Below the pieces are notes generated by a model, which was not told the origin of the DNA, did not search any database, and saw only the letters and a program-made list of their open reading frames with translations. A DNA stretch of 64,000 nucleotides. It comes from Rhizorhabdus wittichii RW1. GTDB taxonomy: Bacteria > Pseudomonadota > Alphaproteobacteria > Sphingomonadales > Sphingomonadaceae. Below, piece by piece: positions 8,409 to 17,238 of this stretch (position 1 is its first letter; each line of letters opens with the position of its first letter). The position numbers and the translations under genes were made by a program. The stretch spans positions 2,108,001 to 2,172,000 of the forward strand of contig CP000699.1 in assembly GCA_000016765.1 (NCBI GenBank), written 5' to 3'.

Positions 8409-9617
8409 ATGAGAATTGACGCCGCCAAAGTGATCGTGACCTGTCCGGGCCGCAATTTCGTGACCGTCAAGATCATGACCGACCAGGGTGTCCACGGCGT
8501 CGGCGACGCGACCCTGAACGGCCGCGAGCTGTCGGTCGCCTCCTATCTGCAGGACCATCTCCTGCCCTGCCTGATCGGCCGCGACCCCCGCCGGATCGAG
8601 GATATTTGGCAATATTTCTACCGCGGCGCCTATTGGCGGCGCGGGCCGGTGACGATGTCCGCGATCGCCGCGATCGACATGGCGCTGTGGGACATCAAGG
8701 CCAAGATGGCGAACATGCCGCTCTACGACCTGCTCGGCGGCAAGAGCCGCGAGGGCGTGATGGTCTATGGTCATGCCAATGGCGCCGACATCGAGCAGAC
8801 GATCGACGAGGTCGGCCGCTACATCAGCCTCGGCTATCGCGCGATTCGCGCCCAGTCGGGGATTCCCGGCCTCGCGGCCGCCTATGGCGTCGGGCGCGGC
8901 AAGGACTATTACGAGCCGGCCGACGCCGCGCTGCCGACCGAGACGGTCTGGGACACCGCCAAATATCTCAACTTCGTGCCCAAGCTGTTCGACAAGCTGC
9001 GCGACCGCTACGGCTTCGAGCACCATCTGCTCCACGACGTCCACCACCGGCTGCGGCCGATCGAGGCGGGGCGGCTCGGCAAGATGCTCGAACCCTATGG
9101 CCTGTTCTGGCTGGAGGACGCGACCCCCGCCGAGAACCAGGAGGCGTTCCGCCTGATCCGCCAGCACACCACCATCCCGCTGGCGGTGGGCGAGGTGTTC
9201 AACACGGTGTGGGATTGCAAGGACCTGATCCAGAACCAGCTGATCGACTATATCCGCACGCCGGTCGTGCGCGCGGGCGGGATCACCCATCTGCGCCGGA
9301 TCGCCGACCTGGCGGCGCTCTACCAGGTGCAGACCGGCTTCCACGGCGCGACCGACCTGTCGCCGGTGACGATGGGCACGGCGCTGCACTTCGACAGCTG
9401 GGTGCCCAATTTCGGCATCCAGGAATATATGCGGCACACGCCCGAGACCGACGCCGTCTTCCCGCACGCCTATCATTTCGCCGATGGCTATCTGCACCCC
9501 GGCGACGCGATCGGCCACGGCGTCGACATCGACGAGGCGGAGGCCGCCAAGTATCCCTATAAGCCCGCCTATCTGCCGGTCGCCCGGCTCGAGGACGGGA
9601 CGATGTTCAATTGGTGA
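8409..9617 (+). CDS. manD: D-mannonate dehydratase (enolase superfamily)
   Basis: 402 residues, which matches the length of characterised ManD proteins of the mandelate-racemase-like enolase subgroup. The three metal ligands are in LLHDVHHRL (Asp), FWLEDATP (Glu) and LAVGEVFNT (Glu). The ManD-specific Tyr/Arg loop appears as [11 protein letters not shown] and [15 protein letters not shown], and [11 protein letters not shown] supplies the active-site His. It removes water from D-mannonate to give 2-keto-3-deoxygluconate. The ATG at 8409 was chosen; a GTG at 8397 is in frame but adds residues outside the family. It is translationally coupled to kdgK. It is unrelated to UxuA, the iron/manganese dehydratase used by E. 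coli. Confidence 0.94.
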   Translation: MRIDAAKVIVTCPGRNFVTVKIMTDQGVHGVGDATLNGRELSVASYLQDHLLPCLIGRDPRRIEDIWQYFYRGAYWRRGPVTMSAIAAIDMALWDIKAKMANMPLYDLLGGKSREGVMVYGHANGADIEQTIDEVGRYISLGYRAIRAQSGIPGLAAAYGVGRGKDYYEPADAALPTETVWDTAKYLNFVPKLFDKLRDRYGFEHHLLHDVHHRLRPIEAGRLGKMLEPYGLFWLEDATPAENQEAFRLIRQHTTIPLAVGEVFNTVWDCKDLIQNQLIDYIRTPVVRAGGITHLRRIADLAALYQVQTGFHGATDLSPVTMGTALHFDSWVPNFGIQEYMRHTPETDAVFPHAYHFADGYLHPGDAIGHGVDIDEAEAAKYPYKPAYLPVARLEDGTMFNW

Positions 9618-10540
9618 CGATCGCCGTCATCGGCGAAGGAATGGTCGAGCTTTCCCGGTCGGGGGAGCATGGCGGGATCGCCGGCTGGGAGACCCACCAT
9701 GGCGGCGACGCGCTGAACAGCGCGATCCACCTGGCGCGCTTCGGGCTCGAAACCGGCTTCATCTCCGCGCTCGGCGCCGACCCGCTCAGCCGCGCGCTGC
9801 GCCGGAGCTGGGCCGAGGAGGGGCTCGACCTCACCCACCTGCTGACCCATCCCGACCGCAACGCCGGCCTCTACGCGATCGAGACCGACGCCGAGGGGGA
9901 ACGCAGCTTCGCCTATTGGCGCAGCGACAGCGCCGCGCGCGCGATGCTCGACCTGCCCGAGGCGGAGGCCGCGCTGGCCCATGCCGCGCGCTGCGACCTG
10001 CTCTATCTGAGCCTGATCAGCCTCGCCATCCTGCCGCCGGCCGGACGCGAGCGGCTGGCCGGGCTGTGCCGCGACGTCCGCGCCCATGGCGGCCGCGTCG
10101 CCTTCGACAGCAATTTCCGGCCGCGGCTCTGGTCCTCGCCCGCCGAGGCGCGCGCAGCGGTCGAGGCGATCGGCCCGCTGGTCGACATCGCGCTGCCGAC
10201 CCAGGTCGACGAGGCCGCGCTGTTCGGGCCCGAGCCGATCGACGCGGTCGCCGACCGCTGGGTCGGCTGGGGCGTCGCCGAGGTCGCGGTCAAGAGCGGC
10301 GCGGACGGCTGCCTCGTCGCCACGCGCGATGGCCGGCACCGGATCGCCCCGCCCCGCGCGGTCGTCGCGGTCGACAGCAGCGGCGCGGGCGATGCCTTCA
10401 ACGCCGGCTATCTCGCGGCGCGCTTGGCCGGGCGGGCGCCCGCACAGGCGGCGCCGGCCGGGCACGAACTGGCGGCGTGGACGATCCTTCGCAGGGGAGC
10501 GATCCCGCCGCGCGACCATGAGGCGCCCTACCGCTTCTGA
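9614..10540 (+). CDS. kdgK: 2-dehydro-3-deoxygluconokinase (PfkB family)
   Basis: 308 residues of the ribokinase/PfkB fold. Signature 1 is [15 protein letters not shown] near residue 33, and the ATP/anion-hole signature is [13 protein letters not shown] near residue 255, with the catalytic base in GAGD. It phosphorylates 2-keto-3-deoxygluconate to KDPG, the substrate of Eda at 1390. The GTG start at 9614 overlaps the manD stop by 4 bp (GTGA). The order manD-kdgK matches consecutive pathway steps. Another PfkB sugar specificity is possible from sequence alone, but the pathway context makes KdgK by far the best call. Confidence 0.92.
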   Translation: MTIAVIGEGMVELSRSGEHGGIAGWETHHGGDALNSAIHLARFGLETGFISALGADPLSRALRRSWAEEGLDLTHLLTHPDRNAGLYAIETDAEGERSFAYWRSDSAARAMLDLPEAEAALAHAARCDLLYLSLISLAILPPAGRERLAGLCRDVRAHGGRVAFDSNFRPRLWSSPAEARAAVEAIGPLVDIALPTQVDEAALFGPEPIDAVADRWVGWGVAEVAVKSGADGCLVATRDGRHRIAPPRAVVAVDSSGAGDAFNAGYLAARLAGRAPAQAAPAGHELAAWTILRRGAIPPRDHEAPYRF

Positions 10541-10642
10541 CCCCGCCGATCGGCCGATCCGATCCGAATCCGCGCGGCGCTATTGATGCGACGCCGGCTA
10601 TGCGTATTTTCCTTGGCCTCAGGCACAAGGATATCGATCGAC

Positions 10643-11440
10643 ATGGCGCGCAAGCAGGATGAGGATGACAAGGCCCCGATGGGCGTCGGCGCGCCGGAGG
10701 GATCGCAGGACCGCCTCTATCGCGACATCGCCCGCCGGCTGATGGACCGCATCAACGACGGGACCTATCCGGTCGGCGGCCGGCTGCCCGCCGAGCGCGA
10801 GATCTCGGCCGAGTTCAACGTCAGCCGCCCGACCGTGCGCGAGGCGATCATCGCGCTCGAAGTGCAGGGCGTGGTCGAGGTGCGGGTCGGATCGGGCGCC
10901 TATGTCCGCCGCCAGACCAGCGCCGCCGAGACCCCCGGCTTCGGCGTCACCGCCTTCGAGCTGACCGAGGCGCGGCTGCTGTTCGAGGGCGAGGCGGCGG
11001 CGCTGGCGGCGACCAACATCTCCGACGAGGAACTCGCCGAGCTCGCCGCGCTGGTCGAGCGGATCGGCAAGCAGCAGACGACCGAGCTGGCCGAGGCAGA
11101 CGACCGCGAGTTCCACATGCTGATCGCGCGGGCGACGCGCAACGCGGCGATCGTCCGGACGATCGATTCGCTGTGGACCCTGCGGCAGACCTCGCCCGAC
11201 TGCGCGCTGCTCCATGCCAAGGCGCGGACCGCGCAGGTCAAGCCGGTGATCGAGGAGCATATGGCGGTGGTCGAGGCGCTGCGCTCCCGCGATCCGGCGC
11301 GCGCGCGCGCGGCGATGCGCACCCATCTCGGCGCGGTGATCGAGCATCTGCTGTTCGCCACCGAGGAGGAGGCGATCGAACGCGCCAAGCAGGCGGCGCA
11401 GGACACGCGGGCGCGTTTCGCCCGCTCGATCAGCATGTAA
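10643..11440 (+). CDS. GntR/FadR family transcriptional regulator (hexuronate type), copy 2
   Basis: 265 residues and a close paralogue of the regulator at 7525. The recognition region GGRLPAEREISAEFN is identical, and long stretches of the FCD domain match, for example RARAAMRTHLGAVIEHLLF. The N-terminus is charged and differs (MARKQDEDDK). The ATG at 10643 was preferred over an upstream in-frame start because conserved sequence begins only after it; the AAGGA upstream is slightly distant. With nearly the same DNA-recognition helix, both regulators probably read the same operator, while differences in the ligand domain may separate two inducers, such as a free uronate and a pathway intermediate. 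Confidence 0.92.
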   Translation: MARKQDEDDKAPMGVGAPEGSQDRLYRDIARRLMDRINDGTYPVGGRLPAEREISAEFNVSRPTVREAIIALEVQGVVEVRVGSGAYVRRQTSAAETPGFGVTAFELTEARLLFEGEAAALAATNISDEELAELAALVERIGKQQTTELAEADDREFHMLIARATRNAAIVRTIDSLWTLRQTSPDCALLHAKARTAQVKPVIEEHMAVVEALRSRDPARARAAMRTHLGAVIEHLLFATEEEAIERAKQAAQDTRARFARSISM

Positions 11441-11467
11441 GGCCAGTTTCAACTCAGCCTTACGCAA

Positions 11468-11496
11468 TTGACTGACCAATTTTCCCAATCTATCCC
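11468..11496 (+). promoter_or_regulatory. Promoter with embedded operator half-site, upstream of the first isomerase-like gene
   Basis: TTGACT (11468-11473), a 17-bp spacer and TATCCC (11491-11496) form a good sigma-70 promoter. The spacer begins with GACCAATT, the half-site shared by the promoters of this cluster. A repressor bound there would block RNA polymerase. Confidence 0.65.
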
Positions 11497-11525
11497 TTTC
11501 GGCCTGACGATAATGGGAGATTGAG

Positions 11526-12440
11526 ATGAACCGTCGCGAATTGCTGCAGCTGTCGGCCGTCTCGCTCGCCGGACTCGCCGCCGCGCCGGCCCTCGCCCGG
11601 GCAAGGAAGCCGCGCCGCTGGGGCGTCCAGGCGGGCACCATCCTCAAGGCGCTCGAGGCCGATTTCGAAGGCACGCTGCGCGCGGTCGCGGCGATGGGCT
11701 ACAAGGAGATCGGCACCACCGGCAGCTTCGGCCGCGATCCGCATTATGTGCGCGCGCAGTTCGACCGCTTCGGCCTGACCTCGCCCAACAACCACGTCGC
11801 CCCCAAGGCGACCTATGATTCGTTCCAGAAATGGGTCCGGCGCGAGGTCTCGACCGAAGCCAACCGGGCCGTCTACGCGAACAGCTTCTCGTTCGACCAT
11901 GTCCACGCGACCTTCGAGGACGGCATCCGCACGTCGAAGATCCTCGGCCAGAAATATGTGATGTGGGCGATCCTCCTCCCCAATCAGATCGCCGACCGCC
12001 CGACCATCGACAAGCATATCAAGCTGTTCAACGAACTGGGCGACATGTGCGCCAGGGAAGGCCTGACCTTCGCCTTCCACAACCATGATCGCGAATTCGC
12101 CAAGATCGGCAACGACGTGATCCTCGACCTGTTCCTCGACAATACCGATCCCGACAAGGTCAAGTTCGAGCTGGATTTCTACTGGGCGACCAAGGCCGGC
12201 GCCGATCCGCTCGCCTATCTCAAGCGCTATGCGGGCCGGACCAAGCTCTGCCACATCAAGGACATCACCGCGACCGGCGACTTCGCCGCGGTCGGCAGCG
12301 GCACGCTCGACGTCCCCGCGCTGATCAAGGCGAGCGACGACGCCGGCATCGAGCATTTCCTGGTCGAGATCGACCGCTCGGACGATCCGATGGGCGCGAT
12401 CCGCAGCTCGATCCAATATCTCCGCAAGACCATCGGCTGA
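11526..12440 (+). CDS. Tat-exported sugar phosphate isomerase/epimerase family protein (TIM barrel), tandem copy 1
   Basis: 304 residues. The N-terminus MNRRELLQLSAVSLAGLA is a twin-arginine signal, and the mature part is an AP-endonuclease-2-like TIM barrel. Probable metal ligands are in AFHNHDRE (His), KFELDFYW (Asp), LCHIKDI (His) and FLVEIDRS (Glu). Export to the periplasm argues against a phosphorylated substrate; characterised relatives act on keto-sugars and on 3-keto-glycosides or C-glycosides. It has its own promoter with an operator half-site at 11468. The gene is duplicated 1024 bp downstream with the same length. Function as a 3-keto-glycoside lyase, hydrolase or epimerase is inferred from the adjacent GMC oxidoreductase. 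Confidence 0.85.
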   Translation: MNRRELLQLSAVSLAGLAAAPALARARKPRRWGVQAGTILKALEADFEGTLRAVAAMGYKEIGTTGSFGRDPHYVRAQFDRFGLTSPNNHVAPKATYDSFQKWVRREVSTEANRAVYANSFSFDHVHATFEDGIRTSKILGQKYVMWAILLPNQIADRPTIDKHIKLFNELGDMCAREGLTFAFHNHDREFAKIGNDVILDLFLDNTDPDKVKFELDFYWATKAGADPLAYLKRYAGRTKLCHIKDITATGDFAAVGSGTLDVPALIKASDDAGIEHFLVEIDRSDDPMGAIRSSIQYLRKTIG

Positions 12441-12478
12441 TCGGGATGTAAGGCCAGTTGCGGCATAAATTTATATAA

Positions 12479-12507
12479 TTGACTGACCAATTTTATCGAC
12501 CTATCCC
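12479..12507 (+). promoter_or_regulatory. Promoter with embedded operator half-site, upstream of the second isomerase-like gene
   Basis: TTGACT (12479-12484), a 17-bp spacer starting with GACCAATT, and TATCCC (12502-12507). It has the same layout as the site at 11468, showing that the regulatory region was duplicated with the gene. Confidence 0.65.
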
Positions 12508-12549
12508 ATTTGGCCAAGCCACTCGGTCAGTCGGCATTGGGAGATTGAG

Positions 12550-13464
12550 ATGAACCGTCGCGAACTGCTCCAGCTATCGGCCATCTCGCTCGCCGGACTC
12601 GCCGCCGCGCCCGCGCTCGCCCGCTCGACCAAGCCGCGCCGCTGGGGCATCCAGGCGGGCACCATCCTCCGGGTGCTGGAGGGCGACTTCGAGGGCACGC
12701 TGCGCGCGGTCGCGGCGATGGGCTACAAGGAGATCGGCACCACCGGCAGCTTCGGCCGCGACCCGCATTATGTCCGCGAGCAGCTCGATCGCTTCGGCCT
12801 CACCTCGCCCAACAACCATGTCGCCCCGAAGGAGACCTATGGCGCCTTTCAGCGCTGGGTGCGGCGCGACCTTTCGAGCCAGGGGATCGAGGACGTCTAT
12901 GCGGAGACCTTCTCGTTCAAGAACGTCCACGCGGCGTTCGAGGACGGCATCCGGACGTCGAAGATCCTCGGCCAGAAATATGTGATGTGGGCGATCCTGC
13001 TGCCCAACCAGATCGCCGACCGCCCGACCATCGACAAGCATATCAAGCTGTTCAACGAGCTGGGCGACATGTGCGCCAGGGAAGGCCTGACCTTCGCCTT
13101 CCACAACCATGATCGCGAATTCGCCAAGGTCGGCAACGACGTGATCCTCGACCTGTTCCTCGACAATACCGATCCCGACAAGGTCAAGTTCGAGCTGGAT
13201 TTCTACTGGGCGACCAAGGCCGGCGCCGATCCGCTCGCCTATCTCAAGCGCTATGCGGGCCGGACCAAGCTCTGCCACATCAAGGACATCACCGCGACCG
13301 GCGACTTCGCCGCGGTCGGCAGCGGCACGCTCGACGTCCCCGCGCTGATCAAGGCGAGCGACGACGCCGGCATCGAGCATTTCCTGGTCGAGATCGACCG
13401 CTCGGACGACCCGATGGGCGCGATCCGCAGCTCGATCCAGTATCTCCGCAAGACCATCGGCTGA
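12550..13464 (+). CDS. Tat-exported sugar phosphate isomerase/epimerase family protein (TIM barrel), tandem copy 2
   Basis: 304 residues, the same length as the copy at 11526, with the same Tat signal (MNRRELLQLSAISLAGLA) and metal-ligand segments. Differences gather between residues 85 and 125, for example the stretch ending VYAETFSFKNVHAAFEDG, which is likely substrate-facing loop sequence. The C-terminal half differs at one position only. The following GMC oxidoreductase starts 24 bp downstream, so the two are probably cotranscribed. The pair may have split substrate range while the barrel core is kept uniform by gene conversion; this is an inference. Confidence 0.85.
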   Translation: MNRRELLQLSAISLAGLAAAPALARSTKPRRWGIQAGTILRVLEGDFEGTLRAVAAMGYKEIGTTGSFGRDPHYVREQLDRFGLTSPNNHVAPKETYGAFQRWVRRDLSSQGIEDVYAETFSFKNVHAAFEDGIRTSKILGQKYVMWAILLPNQIADRPTIDKHIKLFNELGDMCAREGLTFAFHNHDREFAKVGNDVILDLFLDNTDPDKVKFELDFYWATKAGADPLAYLKRYAGRTKLCHIKDITATGDFAAVGSGTLDVPALIKASDDAGIEHFLVEIDRSDDPMGAIRSSIQYLRKTIG

Positions 13465-13488
13465 CGCCCCAATCGATCGGAGCCGGCC

Positions 13489-15177
13489 GTGACATCTTCC
13501 ACCTTTGACGCGATCGTCGTCGGCTCGGGCATTTCGGGCGGCTGGGCCGCCAAGGAGCTGACCGAGCGCGGCGCGCGGGTGCTGCTGATCGATCGTGGCC
13601 GCATGGTCCGCCATGGCGAGGATTATCCGGGCGAGCACAAGGCGCCGTGGGAATTCCCGTTCCGCGGCTTCGGCGACCGGCTGCTCTACGAGCGCGACTA
13701 TGCGGTGCAGCGGCGCGGGCGCGGCTTCGAGGAGGGCAGCGTCCAGTTCTTCGTCAACGACCGCGAGCATCCCTATCAGGTCGAGCCGGGCACCGATTTC
13801 TCCTGGCTGCGCGGCTATCAGGTCGGCGGGCGCTCGCTGGTGTGGGGCCGCGCCTCCTTCCGGCTGAGCGACTTCAACTTCGGGGAGAACAAGCGCGACG
13901 GCCACGGCATCGACTGGCCGATCCGCTATGCCGACGTCGCGCCCTGGTACGACCATGTCGAGCGCTTCATCGGCGTCAGCGGCGCGCGCGAGGGGATCGA
14001 CGAGCTGCCCGACGGCGAGTTCCTGCCGCCCTTCGCGATGAACTGCATCGAGGAGCATGCCAAGAAGGCGATCGAGAGCCGCTTCCCCGGCCGGCGGATG
14101 ATCAACGAGCGGACCGCCGTGCTCAGCCGCGACCACAACGGCCGATCGGCCTGCCATCTCTGCGGCCCCTGCCATCGCGGCTGCTCGACCGGCTCCTATT
14201 TCAGCACCCAGAGCTCGACCCTGCCCGCCGCGCAGGCGACCGGCCGGCTGACGATCATGACCGACACGATCGTCGCCGGGGTCGACTATGATCCGCAATC
14301 GAAGCGCGTCACCGCCGTCCGCACGATCAACAGCAAGACCGGCGCGCGCGAGACGATCGGCGCGCGGCTGATCTTCCTCAACGCCTCGACGCTGGGCACC
14401 ATCCACATCCTGCTCAACTCGCGCAGCGAGAGCTTCCCCAACGGGCTCGCCAACGGCAGCGGCGCGGTCGGCCGCGGGATCATGGACACGCTCAAGGGGC
14501 CGATGATCACCGGCACCTTCGCGGGCTTCGATCAGTTCCAGCCGGTCGGCAACCGCCCGACCGGCATCTACATCCCGCGCTTCCGCAACCTCGCCGGGCG
14601 GCGCGATGCCGACTTCCTGCGCGGCTATGGCTATCAGGGCAGCGGCAGCCGGGCGCTATGGACGCGCGGCGTCGAGTCCAAGGCGATCGGCCCCGCGCTC
14701 AAGGCCGAGCTGCACAAGCCGGGGCCCTGGACGATCATGCTCGGCGGCATGGGCGAGCCGCTGCCCAATTTCGACAATGTCGTCCGGCTCGATCCCGCCC
14801 GAACCGACAAATGGGGCCTGCCCCAGCTGCTCGTCTCGCACCGCTGGACCGCGAACGAGGAGCGGATGGCACAGGACATGGCCGACCAGGGCGAGGCGAT
14901 GCTGCGCGCCGCCGGGGCGGTGAAGGTGGCGACGATCCGCGAGATCAAGCCGGGCGGCGAGACCAACCATGAGATGGGCGGCGCGCGCATGGGCCATGAT
15001 CCGCGCGAGTCGGTGCTCAACGGCTTCAACCAGACGCACGACATCCCCAACCTGTACGTCACCGACGGGAGCTGCATGACCTCGTCGCCCTGCCAGAACC
15101 CATCGCTGACCTATATGGCGCTGACCGCGCGCGCCGCCGATCATGCGATGACCCGGCTCCAGCAGGGCGCGCTATGA
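13489..15177 (+). CDS. GMC-family FAD oxidoreductase, glucoside 3-dehydrogenase / FAD-glucose dehydrogenase catalytic subunit type
   Basis: 562 residues with a GTG start. The FAD-binding Rossmann motif is DAIVVGSGISGGWAAKEL (residue 7 on). The C-terminal GMC domain has TNHEMGGARMG (His near 494) and SPCQNPSLTYMALTARAADH (Asn near 537). A four-cysteine motif CHLCGPCHRGC (C222, C225, C228, C232) matches the Fe-S ligand region of bacterial FAD-glucose dehydrogenases. There is no signal peptide; the next gene encodes a Tat-signal partner of the gluconate 2-dehydrogenase subunit 3 family, overlapping by 4 bp, which usually carries such catalytic subunits across the membrane. Likely reaction: oxidation of a sugar or glycoside at C3 or C1. 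The exact substrate is unknown. Confidence 0.85.
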   Translation: MTSSTFDAIVVGSGISGGWAAKELTERGARVLLIDRGRMVRHGEDYPGEHKAPWEFPFRGFGDRLLYERDYAVQRRGRGFEEGSVQFFVNDREHPYQVEPGTDFSWLRGYQVGGRSLVWGRASFRLSDFNFGENKRDGHGIDWPIRYADVAPWYDHVERFIGVSGAREGIDELPDGEFLPPFAMNCIEEHAKKAIESRFPGRRMINERTAVLSRDHNGRSACHLCGPCHRGCSTGSYFSTQSSTLPAAQATGRLTIMTDTIVAGVDYDPQSKRVTAVRTINSKTGARETIGARLIFLNASTLGTIHILLNSRSESFPNGLANGSGAVGRGIMDTLKGPMITGTFAGFDQFQPVGNRPTGIYIPRFRNLAGRRDADFLRGYGYQGSGSRALWTRGVESKAIGPALKAELHKPGPWTIMLGGMGEPLPNFDNVVRLDPARTDKWGLPQLLVSHRWTANEERMAQDMADQGEAMLRAAGAVKVATIREIKPGGETNHEMGGARMGHDPRESVLNGFNQTHDIPNLYVTDGSCMTSSPCQNPSLTYMALTARAADHAMTRLQQGAL

Positions 15178-15806
15178 CCCGGCGCCCGCAGCTTCCGGAA
15201 AGGCCGGCGATGGACCCGATTTCCCGACGAGCCCTGTTGCGGACCGGCGCCGTCGGCGGCGGCGCGGCGGGACTGGCGCTGCTCGGCGCGCCGCTCGGGG
15301 CGGCGGAACCCGTGGCGGCCGCGACGGCCGACGCGGGCCGCCAGCCCCTGCTCGCGGCGCTGGTCGACACGATCATCCCCGCCACCGACACGCCGGGCGC
15401 AGCGGAGGCCGGGGTCGCCGATTTCGTCGCGATGATGGTCGAGCGCTGGATGCATCCCGACGAGCGGGCGCGCTTCCTCGCCGGGCTCGACAGCTTCGAC
15501 GCGACCGTCCGCCGCAGCCATGGCCAGCCCTTCGCGGCGCTGCCGCCCGCGCGGCGGCTGGAGATCCTCCAGGCGATGGCCGCCGCCGAGGAGGGCACCG
15601 CCGCCGGCACCCCGCCGGCCGAGGGCCCGTTCCTCGCCCGCATCCGCGCCCTCGCCATCTACGGCTATTACACGTCGGAAGCCGGCGCCTCGCAGGAGCT
15701 GGAGCTCAACCTCGTCCCCGGCCATTACGAGCCGTGCCACGATCTCCAGCCCGGCGAGCGGGCGGTATCGCTGGGCCGCAACAACGCCGTGCTGCGGATG
15801 CCCTAG
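15174..15806 (+). CDS. Gluconate 2-dehydrogenase subunit 3 family protein (Tat-signal small subunit)
   Basis: 210 residues. A twin-arginine signal SRRALLRTGAVGGGAAGLALLG (from about residue 14) is followed by the subunit-3 domain, with LVDTIIPATDTPGAAEAGVADFV as the typical core. The ATG at 15174 overlaps the GMC stop by 4 bp; an internal ATG at 15210 would place the Tat motif nearer the N-terminus and is an alternative start. Family members act as small hitchhiker subunits needed for export and folding of GMC dehydrogenases. No dedicated cytochrome c subunit follows, so electrons must pass to another carrier. Confidence 0.85.
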   Translation: MTRRPQLPERPAMDPISRRALLRTGAVGGGAAGLALLGAPLGAAEPVAAATADAGRQPLLAALVDTIIPATDTPGAAEAGVADFVAMMVERWMHPDERARFLAGLDSFDATVRRSHGQPFAALPPARRLEILQAMAAAEEGTAAGTPPAEGPFLARIRALAIYGYYTSEAGASQELELNLVPGHYEPCHDLQPGERAVSLGRNNAVLRMP

Positions 15807-15808
15807 AC

Positions 15809-15828
15809 ATTCGACCGACCGATATAAT
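15809..15828 (+). promoter_or_regulatory. Half-operator GACCGAT with TATAAT box
   Basis: In the 70-bp gap before the next gene, GACCGAT (15817-15823) repeats the arm of the 21679 palindrome and runs straight into TATAAT (15823-15828). No good -35 box is visible 17 bp upstream, so promoter strength is uncertain. Confidence 0.4.
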
Positions 15829-15876
15829 CAACCATAACGGGCCCATTTCCATGGCCCGCTGCAAGGGAGTGAGCGC

Positions 15877-16902
15877 ATGTCCTTTTCGCGCCGTGAAGCC
15901 GCCCAACTGCTGTTCGCCGCGCCGGTCGCGGCGCTCGCGCTCAAGCCCGGGCTCGCCTCCGCGCTGACGCCGGCCCGGCCCAATTCGAAATGGGCGGGCG
16001 TGCAGGTCGGCCTCAACGTCCCCTACAGCTTCGGCACCCGCACCGCGCTCAGCGCCGAACAGGTGCTCCAGCGTACCGTCGCGTTGGGGATCAGCGCGGT
16101 CGAGCTGCGCATCCAGCCGATCGAGATCTCGCTGGGCCTGCCCCACGACCTCGTCCTCGGCCCGGCCCCGTCGGACTATCGGGCGGTCTATTATCCCAAG
16201 GGCGACTCCCCCGAGATCCTGCCGCCCGCGCCGGGGCGGACGACGATCACCCAGGACTATGTCGACGCCTACAAGATCGGCGCGGCCAGGCGCCGCGACT
16301 GGCGCCTCGCGCTGCCGATCCGATCGGTCGAGAAGATCCGTCGCATGTATGACGCCGCCGGGGTCAGGATCGAGATCGTCAAGTTCGACGGCATCAACGA
16401 CTTCGAGGGCGAGGAACTCGACTATATGTTCAACCTCGCCAAGGCGATCGGCGCGCGCGCCGTGTCGGGCGAGATGGCGATCCCGGCGATCCCCAAGCTC
16501 GCGGCGGCGGCGGACAAGCACCGCTTCATGGTCGGCCTGCACAACCATCTGGCGATCACCCCGGCCATGTGGGAGGACGCCTTCCGCCAGAGCCGCTACC
16601 TCGGCGCCAATGTCGACATCGGCCATTTCCTGGCCGGCAACCAGGCGTCGCCGCTGCCCTTCATCGAGCAGCATCACGACCGGATCACCCATCTCCACGT
16701 CAAGGACAAGACGCTGGGCAACGTCAATGTCGAGTTCGGCAAGGGCGACACCCCGGTCCGCGAGATCCTCCAGACGATCCGTGACAACAAGTGGAACATC
16801 CAGGCGACGATCGAATATGAGATCCCGCTCGACCCCACCGCCGATCGCGACGCCGAAATCCGCAAGGCGATCGCCTATTGCCGCCAGTGCCTGCTCAGCT
16901 AG
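15877..16902 (+). CDS. Tat-exported TIM-barrel isomerase/epimerase-like protein
   Basis: 341 residues. A twin-arginine N-terminus (FSRREAAQLLFAAPVAALAL) is followed by a xylose-isomerase-like TIM barrel. Probable metal ligands are in SGEMAIPA (Glu), GLHNHLAI (His), NVDIGHFLAG (Asp/His), THLHVKDK (His) and TIEYEIPLD (Glu). It is longer than the tandem pair and clearly a different subfamily, with an extra segment near residues 80-120 (YPKGDSPEILPPAPGR). It lies 70 bp after the GMC/small-subunit genes. A role in rearranging or cleaving an oxidised sugar in the periplasm is inferred from signal peptide and context. Confidence 0.82.
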   Translation: MSFSRREAAQLLFAAPVAALALKPGLASALTPARPNSKWAGVQVGLNVPYSFGTRTALSAEQVLQRTVALGISAVELRIQPIEISLGLPHDLVLGPAPSDYRAVYYPKGDSPEILPPAPGRTTITQDYVDAYKIGAARRRDWRLALPIRSVEKIRRMYDAAGVRIEIVKFDGINDFEGEELDYMFNLAKAIGARAVSGEMAIPAIPKLAAAADKHRFMVGLHNHLAITPAMWEDAFRQSRYLGANVDIGHFLAGNQASPLPFIEQHHDRITHLHVKDKTLGNVNVEFGKGDTPVREILQTIRDNKWNIQATIEYEIPLDPTADRDAEIRKAIAYCRQCLLS

Positions 16903-16941
16903 GAATAGGATGAGGCGCTGGAAACGAGGCAGGTCGGGGGC

Positions 16942-17238
16942 ATGATGGCGGACGATATTTCGGAGGACGAGGCGCGCCTCGAACGCGCGCTGCGCGCGCA
17001 GGAACGGCTCGGCTGGATCATCTCCGCGCTCGCGGTGCTGCTCACCGCCGGCTTCATGGTCGCGCTGACGCTCGACTGGCCGCTGCTCGCCCGGTCCTTG
17101 TTCGGCCATGCGGTAACCGGCTTCGCGGTGGTGGCGATGGGTCTGCTCAGCCTGTTCATCGCCGCGATCGCCCTGTTCTCCGCCGTCGCCAACCGCAACG
17201 ACGCGCTGCGCAGGGCCGTGACGAAGGGCGACCGATGA
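16942..17238 (+). CDS. DUF485-like small membrane protein
   Basis: 98 residues with a charged N-terminus, then two hydrophobic helices (about 27-47 and 60-82) and a basic tail. DUF485 proteins such as YjcH precede and accompany SSS-type acetate permeases. Here the gene overlaps the SSS symporter start by 4 bp, the same arrangement. The start is ATG 16942 or the adjacent ATG 16945. Its role is presumed to be as a helper subunit of the symporter. Confidence 0.7.
   Translation: MMADDISEDEARLERALRAQERLGWIISALAVLLTAGFMVALTLDWPLLARSLFGHAVTGFAVVAMGLLSLFIAAIALFSAVANRNDALRRAVTKGDR

Larger units (their letters stand above)
11440..13464 (+). repeat. Tandem duplication, unit about 1024 bp (promoter plus gene)
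   Basis: The two genes at 11526 and 12550 start exactly 1024 bp apart. Their upstream regions also match: ATGTAAGGCCAGTT at about 11436 and 12446, TTGACTGACCAATTTT at 11468 and 12479, and GGGAGATTGAGATGAACC before each start. The first third of the coding regions has diverged clearly, while the last 540 bp or so are nearly identical, with one residue different (I/V) after the shared IRTSKILGQ segment. Confidence 0.9.

Noticed and set aside
12574-14406. Minus-strand open frame of 610 codons across the duplicated gene and GMC gene
   Set aside because: Shadow of two real plus-strand genes; part of it repeats only because the coding gene is duplicated.
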